A stretch of 64,000 nt of DNA, taken from the NCBI RefSeq assembly GCF_000429665.1, contig NZ_KE386938.1, positions 16,678-80,677 of the forward strand, written 5' to 3'. Positions within the stretch are counted from its first letter, which is position 1. Each line of letters opens with the position of its first letter. This document shows, one piece after another, positions 53,752-63,256 of this stretch. Source of the DNA: Azovibrio restrictus DSM 23866. GTDB lineage: Bacteria > Pseudomonadota > Gammaproteobacteria > Burkholderiales > Rhodocyclaceae. Below the pieces are notes generated by a model. The model ran no database searches. It was given only the letters and a program-made list of their open reading frames with translations, and had not been told where the DNA came from. The translations under genes were made by a program, and so were the position numbers.

Positions 53752-54738
53752 TCAGGCGCCCTTGACCATGGCCATGATCTGGCCGGCATCCAGGTTGGCC
53801 GCCCGTTCGCGGATCTGGGGCAGGTACTGGGTCTGCATCTGTTTGGCCGGCCCCAGAAGGCCCTGGAAGCTTTCCTGGAGCATGGCGGTGCTCATCTGCC
53901 GGCCGCCGGCGTAGTAGCGCTTGGCGATCTGTCCCAGGGCGTAGGTGGTGGCAAAGGAGAAGGCCATGCCGGTGGCGGCCTTGCCCAGGTTGCCCACGGT
54001 CTTGCCGGCCACCTTGCCCAGGAGGCCGCCCAGCAGCTTGCGCCCGAACTGTTCCAGATACTGGGAGGTGAGGCCCACCCCCACGGTGGCCAGGAACTCC
54101 TTGATGTGGCCCTGGTCCAGTTCATGGCCGTAGGCCTTGCCGATCCGGTACACCATCTTGATCTGCAGGGGAATGATGGCTACCGAGGCCCAGGACTGGG
54201 GCAGCAGTTCCAGGGCGCCGTTGAGGATGGAATAGTTGAGGATGGATTTGTCCAGCTCGGCTTCCGGCACCTGGGGCTGGGCGGCTACCACCGGGCCCGG
54301 GGTGGGGCTGGCGGTGGTGCTGGCCTTGGCGGCAGCGGTGGCAGTTGCAGTAGCTGGTGCGTATTGGTCCAGGTCGGCCAGGGTTTCGGCCCGGTTTTCC
54401 ATTTCCTGGCTCTCGGCGTCTCCTTCCAGGCCCAGGAGTTTTTTCAGTTCCGCCAGGAAGCGCTGTTCCGCCTCGCTCTGGCGGCCGTCGGCATCGCAGA
54501 CGCAGACGGCCATTTCGTAGGCGAACTGGCGTTGTCCCAGGTCGGTGATGGCCTGGGTCGCCTGGGCCAGGCTGATGCGCTTGAACAGCACGTCCTGGTA
54601 GAGCCGGGGCAGATCCGGGGCGTCGGCGCCCAGGGTTTCGGCAAAGCGGCGGATGTGTTCCCGTTCCCGGTCATCGTTGGCGCCGTCGGCAAAGGCGGCA
54701 AACAGGCTGATGGCCAGAATGGCGTGTTCAGGATTCAT
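53752..54738 (-). CDS. TerB-like/DUF697-like two-domain protein
   Basis: 328 residues from the ATG at 54738. The N-terminal 110 residues are an acidic helical domain like TerB/DjlA-type tellurite-resistance domains (FAAFADGANDDREREHIRRF ... AVCVCDADGRQSEAEQRFLAEL). An Ala/Thr linker follows, then a C-terminal domain with glycine-spaced helices (LLGGLLGKVAGKTVGNLGKAATGMAF) as in DUF697/YcjF proteins. The hydrophobic C-terminal domain suggests membrane association. The fusion's function is not established. Confidence 0.75.
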   Translation of the reverse strand: MNPEHAILAISLFAAFADGANDDREREHIRRFAETLGADAPDLPRLYQDVLFKRISLAQATQAITDLGQRQFAYEMAVCVCDADGRQSEAEQRFLAELKKLLGLEGDAESQEMENRAETLADLDQYAPATATATAAAKASTTASPTPGPVVAAQPQVPEAELDKSILNYSILNGALELLPQSWASVAIIPLQIKMVYRIGKAYGHELDQGHIKEFLATVGVGLTSQYLEQFGRKLLGGLLGKVAGKTVGNLGKAATGMAFSFATTYALGQIAKRYYAGGRQMSTAMLQESFQGLLGPAKQMQTQYLPQIRERAANLDAGQIMAMVKGA

Positions 54739-54901
54739 GAATTTTCCTTTTGTTGGTTGCTTGTGGGTTGATTCCGGGGTTTGTGGCCCCAACTGGGTAT
54801 TCCGATGCTGGCGGAGCGGGCCTGGAACAGGCCTGATGCGCCGGAGATGATGAATGTGCTTGCGCGACCTTGCCTCCACTGATTGTTACAGGAGTTTTCC
54901 C

Positions 54902-55954
54902 ATGCCGAAGCTGTTCGATACCTTGCCCCTGGGCGACCTGGTGCTGCCCAACCGGATCATCATGGCGCCCCTGACCCGCTGCCGGGCCAGTGCCGGCCGT
55001 GTGCCCAACGCCCTGATGGCCGAGTACTACGCCCAGCGGGCTGGGGCCGGGCTGATCCTCTCGGAAGCCACTTCCGTCTGTCCCCAGGGGGTCGGCTATC
55101 CCGATACGCCGGGCATCTGGAACGAAGCCCAGGTGCAGGGCTGGAAGGAAGTGACCGAGGCGGTGCACGCCCGGGGTGGCCGCATCTTCCTGCAGCTCTG
55201 GCACGTGGGCCGGATTTCCGATCCCCTCTATCTGGACGGGGAACTGCCCGTGGCGCCCAGCGCCCTCGCGCCCGAGGGCCATGTGAGCCTGGTGCGTCCC
55301 GAGAAGGCCTACGTGACGCCCAGGTCCCTGGAGCTCGATGAAATCCCCGGCATCGTCGCCGCCTATCGCCAGGGCGCCGAAAACGCCAAACGGGCAGGCT
55401 TCGACGGGGTGGAGATTCACGCCGCCAACGGCTATCTCCTGGACCAGTTCCTGCAGGACAGCACCAACCGGCGCAGCGATGCCTACGGGGGCTGCATCGA
55501 AAACCGGGCGCGCCTGCTCCTGGAGGTCACCGACGCGGCCATCGAAATCTGGGGGCCCGGCCGGGTGGGCGTGCATCTGGCGCCCCGCTGCGACGCCCAC
55601 AGCATGGGGGACAGCAATCCGGCTGCCACCTTCGGCTACGTGGCCGAGGAACTGGGCAAGCGCGGCATTGCCTTCATCTTCGCCCGGGAAGCCCAGGGTC
55701 CGGGCCTCCTGGGGCCGGAGCTGAAGCGGAAGTTCGGCGGGGTGTTCATCGCCAACCAGGGGCTGACGGCGGAGACGGCCACGGCCATCGTCGAAACCGG
55801 CCAGGCCGACGCGGTGGCCTTCGGCGTGCCCTACATCGCTAATCCGGACCTGGTGCAGCGCCTGCGTCTCGGGGCACCCTGGAACGAGGCCCGGCCCCAG
55901 CTGTTCTACGGCGGCGGTGTTCCCGGCTACACGGACTATCCCGCCCTGCCGTAA
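54902..55954 (+). CDS. nemA: Old yellow enzyme family alkene/N-ethylmaleimide reductase
   Basis: 350 residues from MPKLFDTL. FMN-binding TIM barrel with NRIIMAPLTRCRA, QLWHVGRISDP (flavin contact), GFDGVEIHAANGYLLDQFL and FGVPYIANPDLVQRL. NemA-type enzymes reduce activated double bonds, nitro compounds and N-ethylmaleimide with NAD(P)H. Monocistronic; ends on a strong bidirectional terminator. Confidence 0.93.
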   Translation: MPKLFDTLPLGDLVLPNRIIMAPLTRCRASAGRVPNALMAEYYAQRAGAGLILSEATSVCPQGVGYPDTPGIWNEAQVQGWKEVTEAVHARGGRIFLQLWHVGRISDPLYLDGELPVAPSALAPEGHVSLVRPEKAYVTPRSLELDEIPGIVAAYRQGAENAKRAGFDGVEIHAANGYLLDQFLQDSTNRRSDAYGGCIENRARLLLEVTDAAIEIWGPGRVGVHLAPRCDAHSMGDSNPAATFGYVAEELGKRGIAFIFAREAQGPGLLGPELKRKFGGVFIANQGLTAETATAIVETGQADAVAFGVPYIANPDLVQRLRLGAPWNEARPQLFYGGGVPGYTDYPALP

Positions 55955-55958
55955 ACGG

Positions 55959-56003
55959 GAAGCGGGGAGGAACAGGGCGGTCACAGGCCTTCCTCCCCGC
56001 TTC
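55959..56003. terminator. Bidirectional terminator between nemA and the ATPase
   Basis: A 14 bp perfect stem GAAGCGGGGAGGAA / TTCCTCCCCGCTTC separates the two convergent genes. Confidence 0.85.
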
Positions 56004-58685
56004 TCATGACTTGTTCCAGCGTTTCAGAAGCGCTTTTTCCCCTTCCACCACGAACAGCAGCAGCAGGCCGGCGACGCCTATGCGCAGCCAGGCGTCGGCA
56101 TCTATGGGCGCCGTGTGGAACAGGGCCTGCATGAAGGGCAGGTAGGTGTAGGCCAGTTGCAGCAGGAACAGGCCGCCAACAGCCTGGAGGGCCAGGGTGT
56201 TGCCCAGGAAACCCTGGCGGTTGAGGATGGAATCCCTGAGGCTGCGGCAGTTGAACAGGTAGAACATTTCCGCCACCACCAGGGCATTGACTGCCACCGT
56301 GCGGGCCGTGGCTTCATCGGCGCCCAGGGCCTGCTCCCAGAGGAAGAGGCCGAAGGAGGCCAGCACCATGAGCAGGGTGACGAAGCCGATGCGCCAGAGC
56401 ATGAAGCCGTTGACCAGGGGTTCCGCCGGGTCCCGGGGCGGCCGGTTCATGATGCTGGCTTCGGGTCGTTCGAAGGCAAAGGCCAGGGACAGGGTGACGG
56501 CAGTCACCATGTTCACCCACAGGATCTGCACCGGGGTGATGGGCAGGGTGGTGCCCAGCAGCACCGCGATCAGCACCATGGCCGCCTGGCCTGAACTGGT
56601 GGGCAGCACGTAGATCACCGCCTTGCGCAGGTTGTCGTACACGGTACGGCCTTCTTCCACGGCAGCGGCAATGGAGGCGAAATTGTCGTCGGCCAGCACC
56701 ATTTCTGCTGCTTCCTTGGCCGCTTCCGTACCCTTGTGACCCATGGCCACGCCCACGTCGGCCCGTTTCAGGGCCGGGGCGTCGTTCACCCCGTCGCCGG
56801 TCATGGAAACCACGCAGCCATTGGCCTGCAGGGCCTGGACCAGCCTCAGCTTGTGTTCCGGGCTGGCCCGGGCGAACACGTCGGTATCCACCACCGCCTG
56901 GCGCAGGGCCTCATCATCCAGGGCTTCCACCTGGGCCCCGGTCAGGACCCGGCCGTTGCTGCCTATGCCCATGGCTGCACCTATGGCCTGGGCGGTGACC
57001 CCATGGTCGCCGGTGATCATCTTCACCCGGATGCCGGCCGCCTGGCACCGGGCCACGGCCTTGACCGCCTCTTCCCGGGGCGGGTCCATGATGCCGGCCA
57101 GGGCCACCAGGGTGAGGCCGCCCTGCACATCACTGAATTCCAGTTCCGTCCTGCCCTTGGGCAAGGGGGCAAAAGCCAGGGCCAGCACCCGTTGCCCGGC
57201 CCGGGCCATGGCTTCCATCCGGGCCTGCCACCAGGCCGGGTCCAGGGGCCGGTCCTCGCCGTCCTGGCGCTGGCGGGAACACATGGCCATCACCTCTTCG
57301 GGAGCCCCCTTGATGCAGGCAAAGGCATGGCCGCTGTGATCGTGATGCAGGGTGGCCATGAAGCGGTGTTCCGATTCGAAGGGAATCACGTCGATGCGGG
57401 GCAGGGCCTTGGCCTCGAACTGGGGATCCAGGCCCGCCTTGCGCCCCAGGGTGAGCAGGGCGCCCTCGGTGGGGTCCCCTTCCAGCCGCCATTCCCCGTT
57501 TTCTTCCCGGAGCACGGCATCGTTGCAGAGCAGGGCGATGCGACCGATTTCCGCCAGTTCGGGCAGATCTTCCAGGGCCAGCTCCCGGCCATCGCAGGAA
57601 AAACCGCCCCGGGGCCGGTAGCCCGTGCCTTCCACCTCCAGGCTGCGCCCGGCGGTGACCAGGCGCTGCACGGTCATCTCGTTCCTGGTCAGGGTGCCGG
57701 TCTTGTCGGAACAGATGACGCTGACGGCCCCCAGGGTTTCCACCGCCGGCATGCGGCGGATGATGGCCTGGCGGGCGGCCATGCGCTGCACTCCTATGGC
57801 CAGGGTGATGGTCATGATGGCGGGCAGGCCTTCGGGGATGGCCGCCACGGCGATGCCCACGGCGGCCAGGAACATCTGGGCGGCGCTGTAGCCGTGGATC
57901 AGCATGCCGAAGCCCAGGGCGAAGGCGGCCAGGGCCAGGATGGCGAAGGTCAGCCCCTGGCCGAAGCGGGCCATCTGCTTCAGGAGCGGCGTGGTGACGC
58001 TTTCCACGTTGGCGAGCATGCGGCCGATGCGGCCGATCTCGGTCTGATCCGCCGTGGCCACCACCAGGCCCCGGCCCTGGCCGAACACCACCAGGGTGCC
58101 GGAATAGGCCATGGAACTGCGGTCGCCGATGGGGGCGGCGGCCGCCACCGGAGCGGGATTCTTTTCCACCGGCTCCGATTCGCCGGTGAGGGCGGCTTCC
58201 TCGATGCGCAGGTTGCGGGTTTCCAGCAGGCGCAGGTCGGCGGGCACCTTGTCCCCCGAGGCCAGCAGCACCACGTCTCCGGGCACCAGGTCCTCGGCGG
58301 CGATTTCCTGGCGCTGGCCGTCACGGATTACCGTGGCATGCAGGGAGAGCATGTTGCGGATCGCATCCAGGGATTTTTCCGCCTTGCCTTCCTGGATGAA
58401 GCCGATCAAGCCATTGATCAGCACCACGCCCAGGATCACGCCCGTATCCACCCATTCCCCCAGGGCTGCCGTGACCCCGGCGGCGCCCAGCAGCACGTAG
58501 ATCAGCACGTTGTGGAACTGCAGCAGGAAGCGCTTGAGGGGCCCGTTACGGGGCGGCGGCGTCAGCCGGTTGGGCCCGAAGCGGGCCAGGCGTTCCGCCA
58601 CGGCGGCCTGAACCAGCCCGTCCCGGCTGGAATCCTGGAGCCGCAGGGCGGCTTCCGTGCTTTCCTGGTGCCACAAGGTGTTCAT
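56004..58685 (-). CDS. P2-type cation-transporting ATPase
   Basis: 893 residues from the ATG at 58685. N-terminal cation-ATPase domain (GLVQAAVAERLARFGPNRL), ten helices, TGESEPVEK, AIPEGLPAIMTITLAIGVQRMA in M4, SDKTGTLTRNEMT (phospho-Asp), MTGDGVNDAPALK and a C-terminal six-helix domain. The PEGLP motif and overall layout match calcium-type (PacL/PMA1-like) pumps; calcium or another divalent or monovalent ion cannot be distinguished by eye. The RaiA-like gene sits 29 bp upstream on the same strand, so they may be co-transcribed. Confidence 0.92.
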   Translation of the reverse strand: MNTLWHQESTEAALRLQDSSRDGLVQAAVAERLARFGPNRLTPPPRNGPLKRFLLQFHNVLIYVLLGAAGVTAALGEWVDTGVILGVVLINGLIGFIQEGKAEKSLDAIRNMLSLHATVIRDGQRQEIAAEDLVPGDVVLLASGDKVPADLRLLETRNLRIEEAALTGESEPVEKNPAPVAAAAPIGDRSSMAYSGTLVVFGQGRGLVVATADQTEIGRIGRMLANVESVTTPLLKQMARFGQGLTFAILALAAFALGFGMLIHGYSAAQMFLAAVGIAVAAIPEGLPAIMTITLAIGVQRMAARQAIIRRMPAVETLGAVSVICSDKTGTLTRNEMTVQRLVTAGRSLEVEGTGYRPRGGFSCDGRELALEDLPELAEIGRIALLCNDAVLREENGEWRLEGDPTEGALLTLGRKAGLDPQFEAKALPRIDVIPFESEHRFMATLHHDHSGHAFACIKGAPEEVMAMCSRQRQDGEDRPLDPAWWQARMEAMARAGQRVLALAFAPLPKGRTELEFSDVQGGLTLVALAGIMDPPREEAVKAVARCQAAGIRVKMITGDHGVTAQAIGAAMGIGSNGRVLTGAQVEALDDEALRQAVVDTDVFARASPEHKLRLVQALQANGCVVSMTGDGVNDAPALKRADVGVAMGHKGTEAAKEAAEMVLADDNFASIAAAVEEGRTVYDNLRKAVIYVLPTSSGQAAMVLIAVLLGTTLPITPVQILWVNMVTAVTLSLAFAFERPEASIMNRPPRDPAEPLVNGFMLWRIGFVTLLMVLASFGLFLWEQALGADEATARTVAVNALVVAEMFYLFNCRSLRDSILNRQGFLGNTLALQAVGGLFLLQLAYTYLPFMQALFHTAPIDADAWLRIGVAGLLLLFVVEGEKALLKRWNKS

Positions 58686-58714
58686 GATGAGCTCCCTGGC
58701 GGGGTGGGAATGGA

Positions 58715-59059
58715 TCAGACGGCGTCGGGGGGCATGGCCAGGGCCAGGCGCTGAACCCGGTGCATGCGTCCCAGCTGGCGGGAAACGTTCTGGTGCACCC
58801 GGTCCGCCACCCGGTCGATGACCTGCTGCATGTCCTGGCCCAGTTCCTGGATCACCACCCGGGAGTGCTTTTTCATCTGCACCACGATGCGGCACAGCTT
58901 GTCGGTGCCGCCCCGGGGGCCATTCACATCGGCCAGGTGCACTCGCACGGTGCCGACCCCGTGGGCAAAGCGGCCCAGGGCGAACTGCAGACGGTGACGG
59001 GCGTGTTCCCGGAGTTCCTTCAGGGCGGGCATGCCTTTGGCCTGGATTTCGATACGCAT
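58715..59059 (-). CDS. HPF/RaiA-like ribosome-associated protein
   Basis: 114 residues. MRIEIQAKGMPALKELREHARHRLQFAL and VRVHLADVNGPRGGTDKLCRIVVQM show the alpha/beta fold of the HPF/YfiA family. Such proteins bind 30S subunits under stress. The gene is not near rpoN, the usual partner of hpf, and the N-terminus is divergent, so a stress protein co-regulated with the pump is likely. Confidence 0.8.
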   Translation of the reverse strand: MRIEIQAKGMPALKELREHARHRLQFALGRFAHGVGTVRVHLADVNGPRGGTDKLCRIVVQMKKHSRVVIQELGQDMQQVIDRVADRVHQNVSRQLGRMHRVQRLALAMPPDAV

Positions 59060-59163
59060 GATGGGTCTCCTTTGTTCGGGTTGGGAGACTTCACTCTACG
59101 GCCGGCATTTATTCAGGTAAATTCGTATTATCTTTTCCAACGTTTCGGTTTTAACGAAATCCC

Positions 59164-60084
59164 ATGGCCATCAACCACAAGCACCTCTTCTATTTCTGGA
59201 AAACTGCCCGGGAGGGCGGCGTGGTGAAGGCGGGGGAAGCCCTGCATGTGACGCCCCAGACCATCAGCGGCCAGATCCGCCTGCTCGAGGAAAGCCTGGG
59301 GGCGGAACTGTTCGACCGCCAGGGGCGTTCCCTGGAACTGACGGAAACCGGCCGCCTGGTGCTGGAATACGCGGAGGAAATGTTCTCCCTGAGCGCCGAG
59401 CTGGAACAGATGGTGCGCCACTACCCGGGCGGAAGACCCACGGATTTCCGCGTCGGGGTTTCCGATGCCCTGCCCAAGTCCCTGGTGTACCGGCTGCTGC
59501 AGCCGGCGGTGAGCCTGCCCGAGCCGGTCCGCATCGTCTGCCGGGAGTGGCGCCTGGAGCGCCTGCTGGCGGAACTGCTGGAACACCGCCTGGACCTGGT
59601 CCTGGCCGACACCCCAGTGCCCGCCGGCCTGGAACGGCGGGCCTACAGCCACCACCTGGGGGAATCCGGCCTGAGTTTCATCGCCAGCCGCAGCCTGTTG
59701 CCCCAGCAGCCGCTGCCTTTTCCCTCCGGCCTGGGTCACCTGCCCCTGCTGGTGCCGGGGGAGGATGCGGCGGTGCGCCAGAAGCTGATGGCCTGGCTGG
59801 AACGCCGGCAGCTGCGGCCCAAGGTGGTGGGGGAGTTCGACGACAGCGCCCTGATGACCGCCTTCGGACAGGCGGGGGTGGGCGCCTTTGCCGTGCCTTC
59901 GGTGATCGAGGACGAGTGCCTGGCCGATGCCAGCCTGGTGCTCCTGGGCCGGGTGCCGGAGCTTCGCAGCGGCTACTACGCCATTTCCATGGAGCGGCGC
60001 CTGACCCATCCCTGCGTGCTGGCCATCACCGAATCGGCACGGCAGAAATTCACCCAGGTGGAACACCGGGAAAAGCCGGATTGA
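59164..60084 (+). CDS. nhaR: NhaR-type LysR-family transcriptional activator
   Basis: 306 residues. The N-terminal wHTH (INHKHLFYFWKTAREGGVVKAGEALHVTPQTISGQI) is the NhaR variant of LysR. In E. coli NhaR responds to sodium and controls nhaA. Here no nhaA is nearby; the divergent genes are the RaiA-like protein and the cation ATPase, which are its likely targets. Confidence 0.9.
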   Translation: MAINHKHLFYFWKTAREGGVVKAGEALHVTPQTISGQIRLLEESLGAELFDRQGRSLELTETGRLVLEYAEEMFSLSAELEQMVRHYPGGRPTDFRVGVSDALPKSLVYRLLQPAVSLPEPVRIVCREWRLERLLAELLEHRLDLVLADTPVPAGLERRAYSHHLGESGLSFIASRSLLPQQPLPFPSGLGHLPLLVPGEDAAVRQKLMAWLERRQLRPKVVGEFDDSALMTAFGQAGVGAFAVPSVIEDECLADASLVLLGRVPELRSGYYAISMERRLTHPCVLAITESARQKFTQVEHREKPD

Positions 60085-60218
60085 GGCCCGGCGGCCCCGG
60101 ATTTCCCGGGCCCGCCCTTGCCCCTGGCGGCCGCAGGGCTTTTCTCCGGGGCCGGGCTGCTAATACCAAATGGATATCCACCTTGCTCCTGGCGATGGGC
60201 AAAGGCTATAGTCCGTCC

Positions 60219-61133
60219 ATGCGCCGTCTGGCCCTCCTCCTCTTCCTGGCTTTTTTCTGGCTGCCGCTCCAGGCGGCTCAGCTGGCGGTCGTCCTGGGCG
60301 GGGAAGAAGGGGCCTACCGGGAATTCCTGGGGACCCTGAAGGGGGCCGTGGGAGGCAGTGACTGGCAGGTGAGCTGGGAGGGCAGCAGCGAGAAATTCCA
60401 GCAGGCGCCTCCGGCCGGGGTGGACCTGATCGTGGCCGTCGGCAGCCAGGCGGCCCGGGTGGCCCTGGCCAGGGCCGATGGTCCGCCGGTGATCGCCACC
60501 CTGCTTACCCGTTCCGCCTATGAGACGGTGCGGGCCGAAAGCCCGGCCCGCCGCAGCGGTATCACCGCCCTCTACCTGGACCAGCCCCTGCAGCGCCAGA
60601 TCGCTTTCATCCAGCGCCTGCTGCCGGACAACCGGCGGGTGATGACCGTGGTCAGCGACAAGCTGGCCGACCAGCTGCCCCAGCTGAAGCGCCTGGGCAA
60701 TGCGGCCAAACTCAGCGTCGATACTGCGGTGCTCAATACCGGGGACAGCCTGGTGCCGGTCCTGGAGCGGGTGCTGGGCCAGGAAGGGGTGTACCTGGCC
60801 CTGCCCGACAGCGTCCTGTATTCCCGCGACAACATCCGTCCCTTCCTGCTCACCACCTACCGCTACCAGCGGCCGGTGGTGGCTTTTTCCGCCGCCTTCG
60901 TCCAGGCCGGGGCTCTGGCCGCCCTGCATACCACGCCGGCCCAGCTGGCCCTGGAAGTGGCTCAGTGGATCAACCGCCAGCGCCCGGGAGCCCTGGTGCT
61001 GCCGCCGGCCCAGGGGCCTTCCCGTTTTTCCGTGGTCATCAATACCCAGGTGGCCCGCTCCTTCAAACTCACCCTGCCCGGTGAGGACGAAATCCTGTCA
61101 TCCCTCAGCGCTGCCGCAGGGGAGAAACCATGA
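60219..61133 (+). CDS. Periplasmic ABC-type substrate-binding-like protein
   Basis: 304 residues with a signal peptide to about 20 (LPLQAAQ). VDLIVAVGSQAARVALAR, PPVIATLLTRSAYE and YLALPDSVLYSRDNIRPFLLTTYRYQRPVVAFS match the TrpX/YcjN-like 'ABC_sub_bind' family. No permease or ATPase is next to it. The stop overlaps a GGDEF gene, and these proteins often serve as periplasmic sensors for diguanylate cyclases or histidine kinases. The start at 60219 (MRRLALLL) is the one giving a signal peptide. Confidence 0.85.
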   Translation: MRRLALLLFLAFFWLPLQAAQLAVVLGGEEGAYREFLGTLKGAVGGSDWQVSWEGSSEKFQQAPPAGVDLIVAVGSQAARVALARADGPPVIATLLTRSAYETVRAESPARRSGITALYLDQPLQRQIAFIQRLLPDNRRVMTVVSDKLADQLPQLKRLGNAAKLSVDTAVLNTGDSLVPVLERVLGQEGVYLALPDSVLYSRDNIRPFLLTTYRYQRPVVAFSAAFVQAGALAALHTTPAQLALEVAQWINRQRPGALVLPPAQGPSRFSVVINTQVARSFKLTLPGEDEILSSLSAAAGEKP

Positions 61134-63220
61134 GCAGTCTGTATCGCCGTCTTCTATTCATGACCCTGCTGCCCGCCTGTTTCCTGGCGCTGGTGCTGGT
61201 CTTCTACTTCTCCTTCGCGGGCCTGCGGGCCCTGGAGCAGGAACTGCTGCAACGGGGCGAGGACATCGTGCGCTACATGGCGCCCACCAGCGAATACGGG
61301 GTGGTGTCTGGCAACTGGCTGAGCCTGCAGGGCATGGTCCAGGGCGCCGTGCAGCAGCCGGATGTGCGGGCAGCGGCGGTGGTGAACCGGGATGGCCGGG
61401 TGGTGGCCGTGAGCGGCCGGGTGAATCTGGGGGCCGAATACCTGAAATCCCCGCCCCGGGGGGTGACCCAGGTGGCCAGCGGCGAAAACTGGATCGCCTT
61501 CGCGGCGCCCATCTACCGCAGCCAGGTGGGTGGCGATGTGTTCTTCGAGGAACCGGGCAGCCTGGCCGGGAATCCACCGGAACTGGTGGGGCAGGTGTTC
61601 GTGGAGCTGGACAAGTCGGGGCTGGCGGCCCGCCAGCGGGACCTGCTGCTGCGCGGCATCGGCATCCTGGTATTGGCGCTGGCCCTGGCCGCCTATTTCG
61701 TCGCCCGCCTGGCCCGCAACCTGGTGCTGCCCGTGATACGCCTGGCCGACGCGGTGCGGGCCATGGCCGACGGCCGCTTTGATACCCGGGTGGAGGAAAA
61801 CTCCCGGGACGAGATCGGCCAGCTGGAGCGGGGCTTCAACCGCATGGGCGAACACATCGACGAGGTGCACCGCAACCTCCAGCACCGTATCGACGAGGCC
61901 ACGGCCCTGCTGGCTTACCAGGCCCGCCACGATGCCCTTACCGGGCTGGTGAACCGGCGCGAGTTCGAAACCCGGATGGAGGCAGCCATCAAGGTGGCCC
62001 AGGGCGGCGGCGAGACCAGCTCGGTGCTGTTCATCGACCTGGACCGCTTCAAGAAGGTGAACGACACCAGCGGCCACATGGCCGGGGACGAGCTGCTGCG
62101 CCAGCTGTCGCGCCAGCTCCAGAGCTGCCTGCGGGAGGGGGATACCCTGGCCCGCTTGGGAGGTGACGAATTCGGGGTGCTGCTGCCTGGCTGCGACGTG
62201 GACAATGGCCGGCGTCTGGCGGAATCCCTGTGCAACCAGGTGGCGGCCTTCCACTTCGCCTGGCAGGACAAGATCTTCAGCATCGGCGCCAGCATCGGCC
62301 TGGTGCCGGTGGATGGGGAGAGCCGTTCCGTGAGCGAGGTGCTGAGCGCCGGGGACGGGGCCTGTTACGCCGCCAAGGCGGCCGGGCGCAACCGGGTCGA
62401 GGTCTATGAGCGGCAGCAGCTGGAACAGCGTCAGACGGAGCGGGACCCCTGGCGCGAGCGCATGGAGCTGGCCCTGGCCGGCAACCATTTCAGCTACCAG
62501 GCCCAGGCCGTGCGGGCCCTGGGTAATGGCCGGGGCGGCTACCAGATGTTCGAGCTGAGCGGCAGCATCGACGACCGCCAGGGCAAGGCCCTGCCCCTGA
62601 GCCTGATCATGGAGGCGGCGGAACGCTACGAGCTGGCCCATGCCTTCGACCAGAGACTGCTGCAGCAGGCGGCCACGGCCCTGTGCCGGGCCGGGTCGGC
62701 GGGCAAGCACGAATCCCTGCTCTGCCTGCTGCGGGTTTCCGGCGCCTCCATACGTCATCCGGATTTCACCCGCATGATGCTGGAGCTCACCGACGGGCTC
62801 GATTGCGCCGCCGGCAGCCTGTGCCTGATGGTGAGCGAGGAAGCGGCGATCCAGTACCCCTCGGAAATGGAGCTGTTCTACCGCCAGCTGCGGGAGCGGG
62901 GCTGCCGGGTGGGGCTGGACGACTTCGGCGGCTGGATGAGCTCTTTCAACCATCTGCGCGCCATCACGCCCGATCTGATCCGCATCACTCCCAGCCTGGT
63001 GCGGGATGTGGGCGAGAACCGCAGCTCCGCCGCCCTGGTGCGGGCGGTGCAGGAAATCGCCGCGGACCACGGCATCGCCACCATTGCCGCCAGCGTCGAC
63101 GACCTGAATAACCTGCAACGGCTCCAGGAGCTGGGGGTGGACTATGCCCAGGGCCGGGCTGTGGCGCCCCTGGAGCCCCTGGAGTGCTGGCTGGAGGGGG
63201 CGGTGCTGCGGCACCTTTGA
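61130..63220 (+). CDS. Membrane diguanylate cyclase with degenerate EAL-like domain
   Basis: 696 residues. Helix 1 (about 9-30), a periplasmic domain (about 31-180), helix 2 (about 180-205), HAMP (LPVIRLADAVRAMADGRFDTRV), a GGDEF domain with intact LARLGGDEFGVLLPG and an upstream I-site REGD five residues before it, then an EAL-like domain. The EAL signature is lost (FELSGS in its place), while DDFGGW is retained, so this part is probably a non-catalytic c-di-GMP or partner-binding domain. Coupled to the upstream periplasmic binding protein, likely its sensor. Confidence 0.92.
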   Translation: MSSLYRRLLFMTLLPACFLALVLVFYFSFAGLRALEQELLQRGEDIVRYMAPTSEYGVVSGNWLSLQGMVQGAVQQPDVRAAAVVNRDGRVVAVSGRVNLGAEYLKSPPRGVTQVASGENWIAFAAPIYRSQVGGDVFFEEPGSLAGNPPELVGQVFVELDKSGLAARQRDLLLRGIGILVLALALAAYFVARLARNLVLPVIRLADAVRAMADGRFDTRVEENSRDEIGQLERGFNRMGEHIDEVHRNLQHRIDEATALLAYQARHDALTGLVNRREFETRMEAAIKVAQGGGETSSVLFIDLDRFKKVNDTSGHMAGDELLRQLSRQLQSCLREGDTLARLGGDEFGVLLPGCDVDNGRRLAESLCNQVAAFHFAWQDKIFSIGASIGLVPVDGESRSVSEVLSAGDGACYAAKAAGRNRVEVYERQQLEQRQTERDPWRERMELALAGNHFSYQAQAVRALGNGRGGYQMFELSGSIDDRQGKALPLSLIMEAAERYELAHAFDQRLLQQAATALCRAGSAGKHESLLCLLRVSGASIRHPDFTRMMLELTDGLDCAAGSLCLMVSEEAAIQYPSEMELFYRQLRERGCRVGLDDFGGWMSSFNHLRAITPDLIRITPSLVRDVGENRSSAALVRAVQEIAADHGIATIAASVDDLNNLQRLQELGVDYAQGRAVAPLEPLECWLEGAVLRHL

Positions 63221-63256
63221 CGGGGCCGGGAGCGGCCCGCCAGGGGCCTTCCCGCC

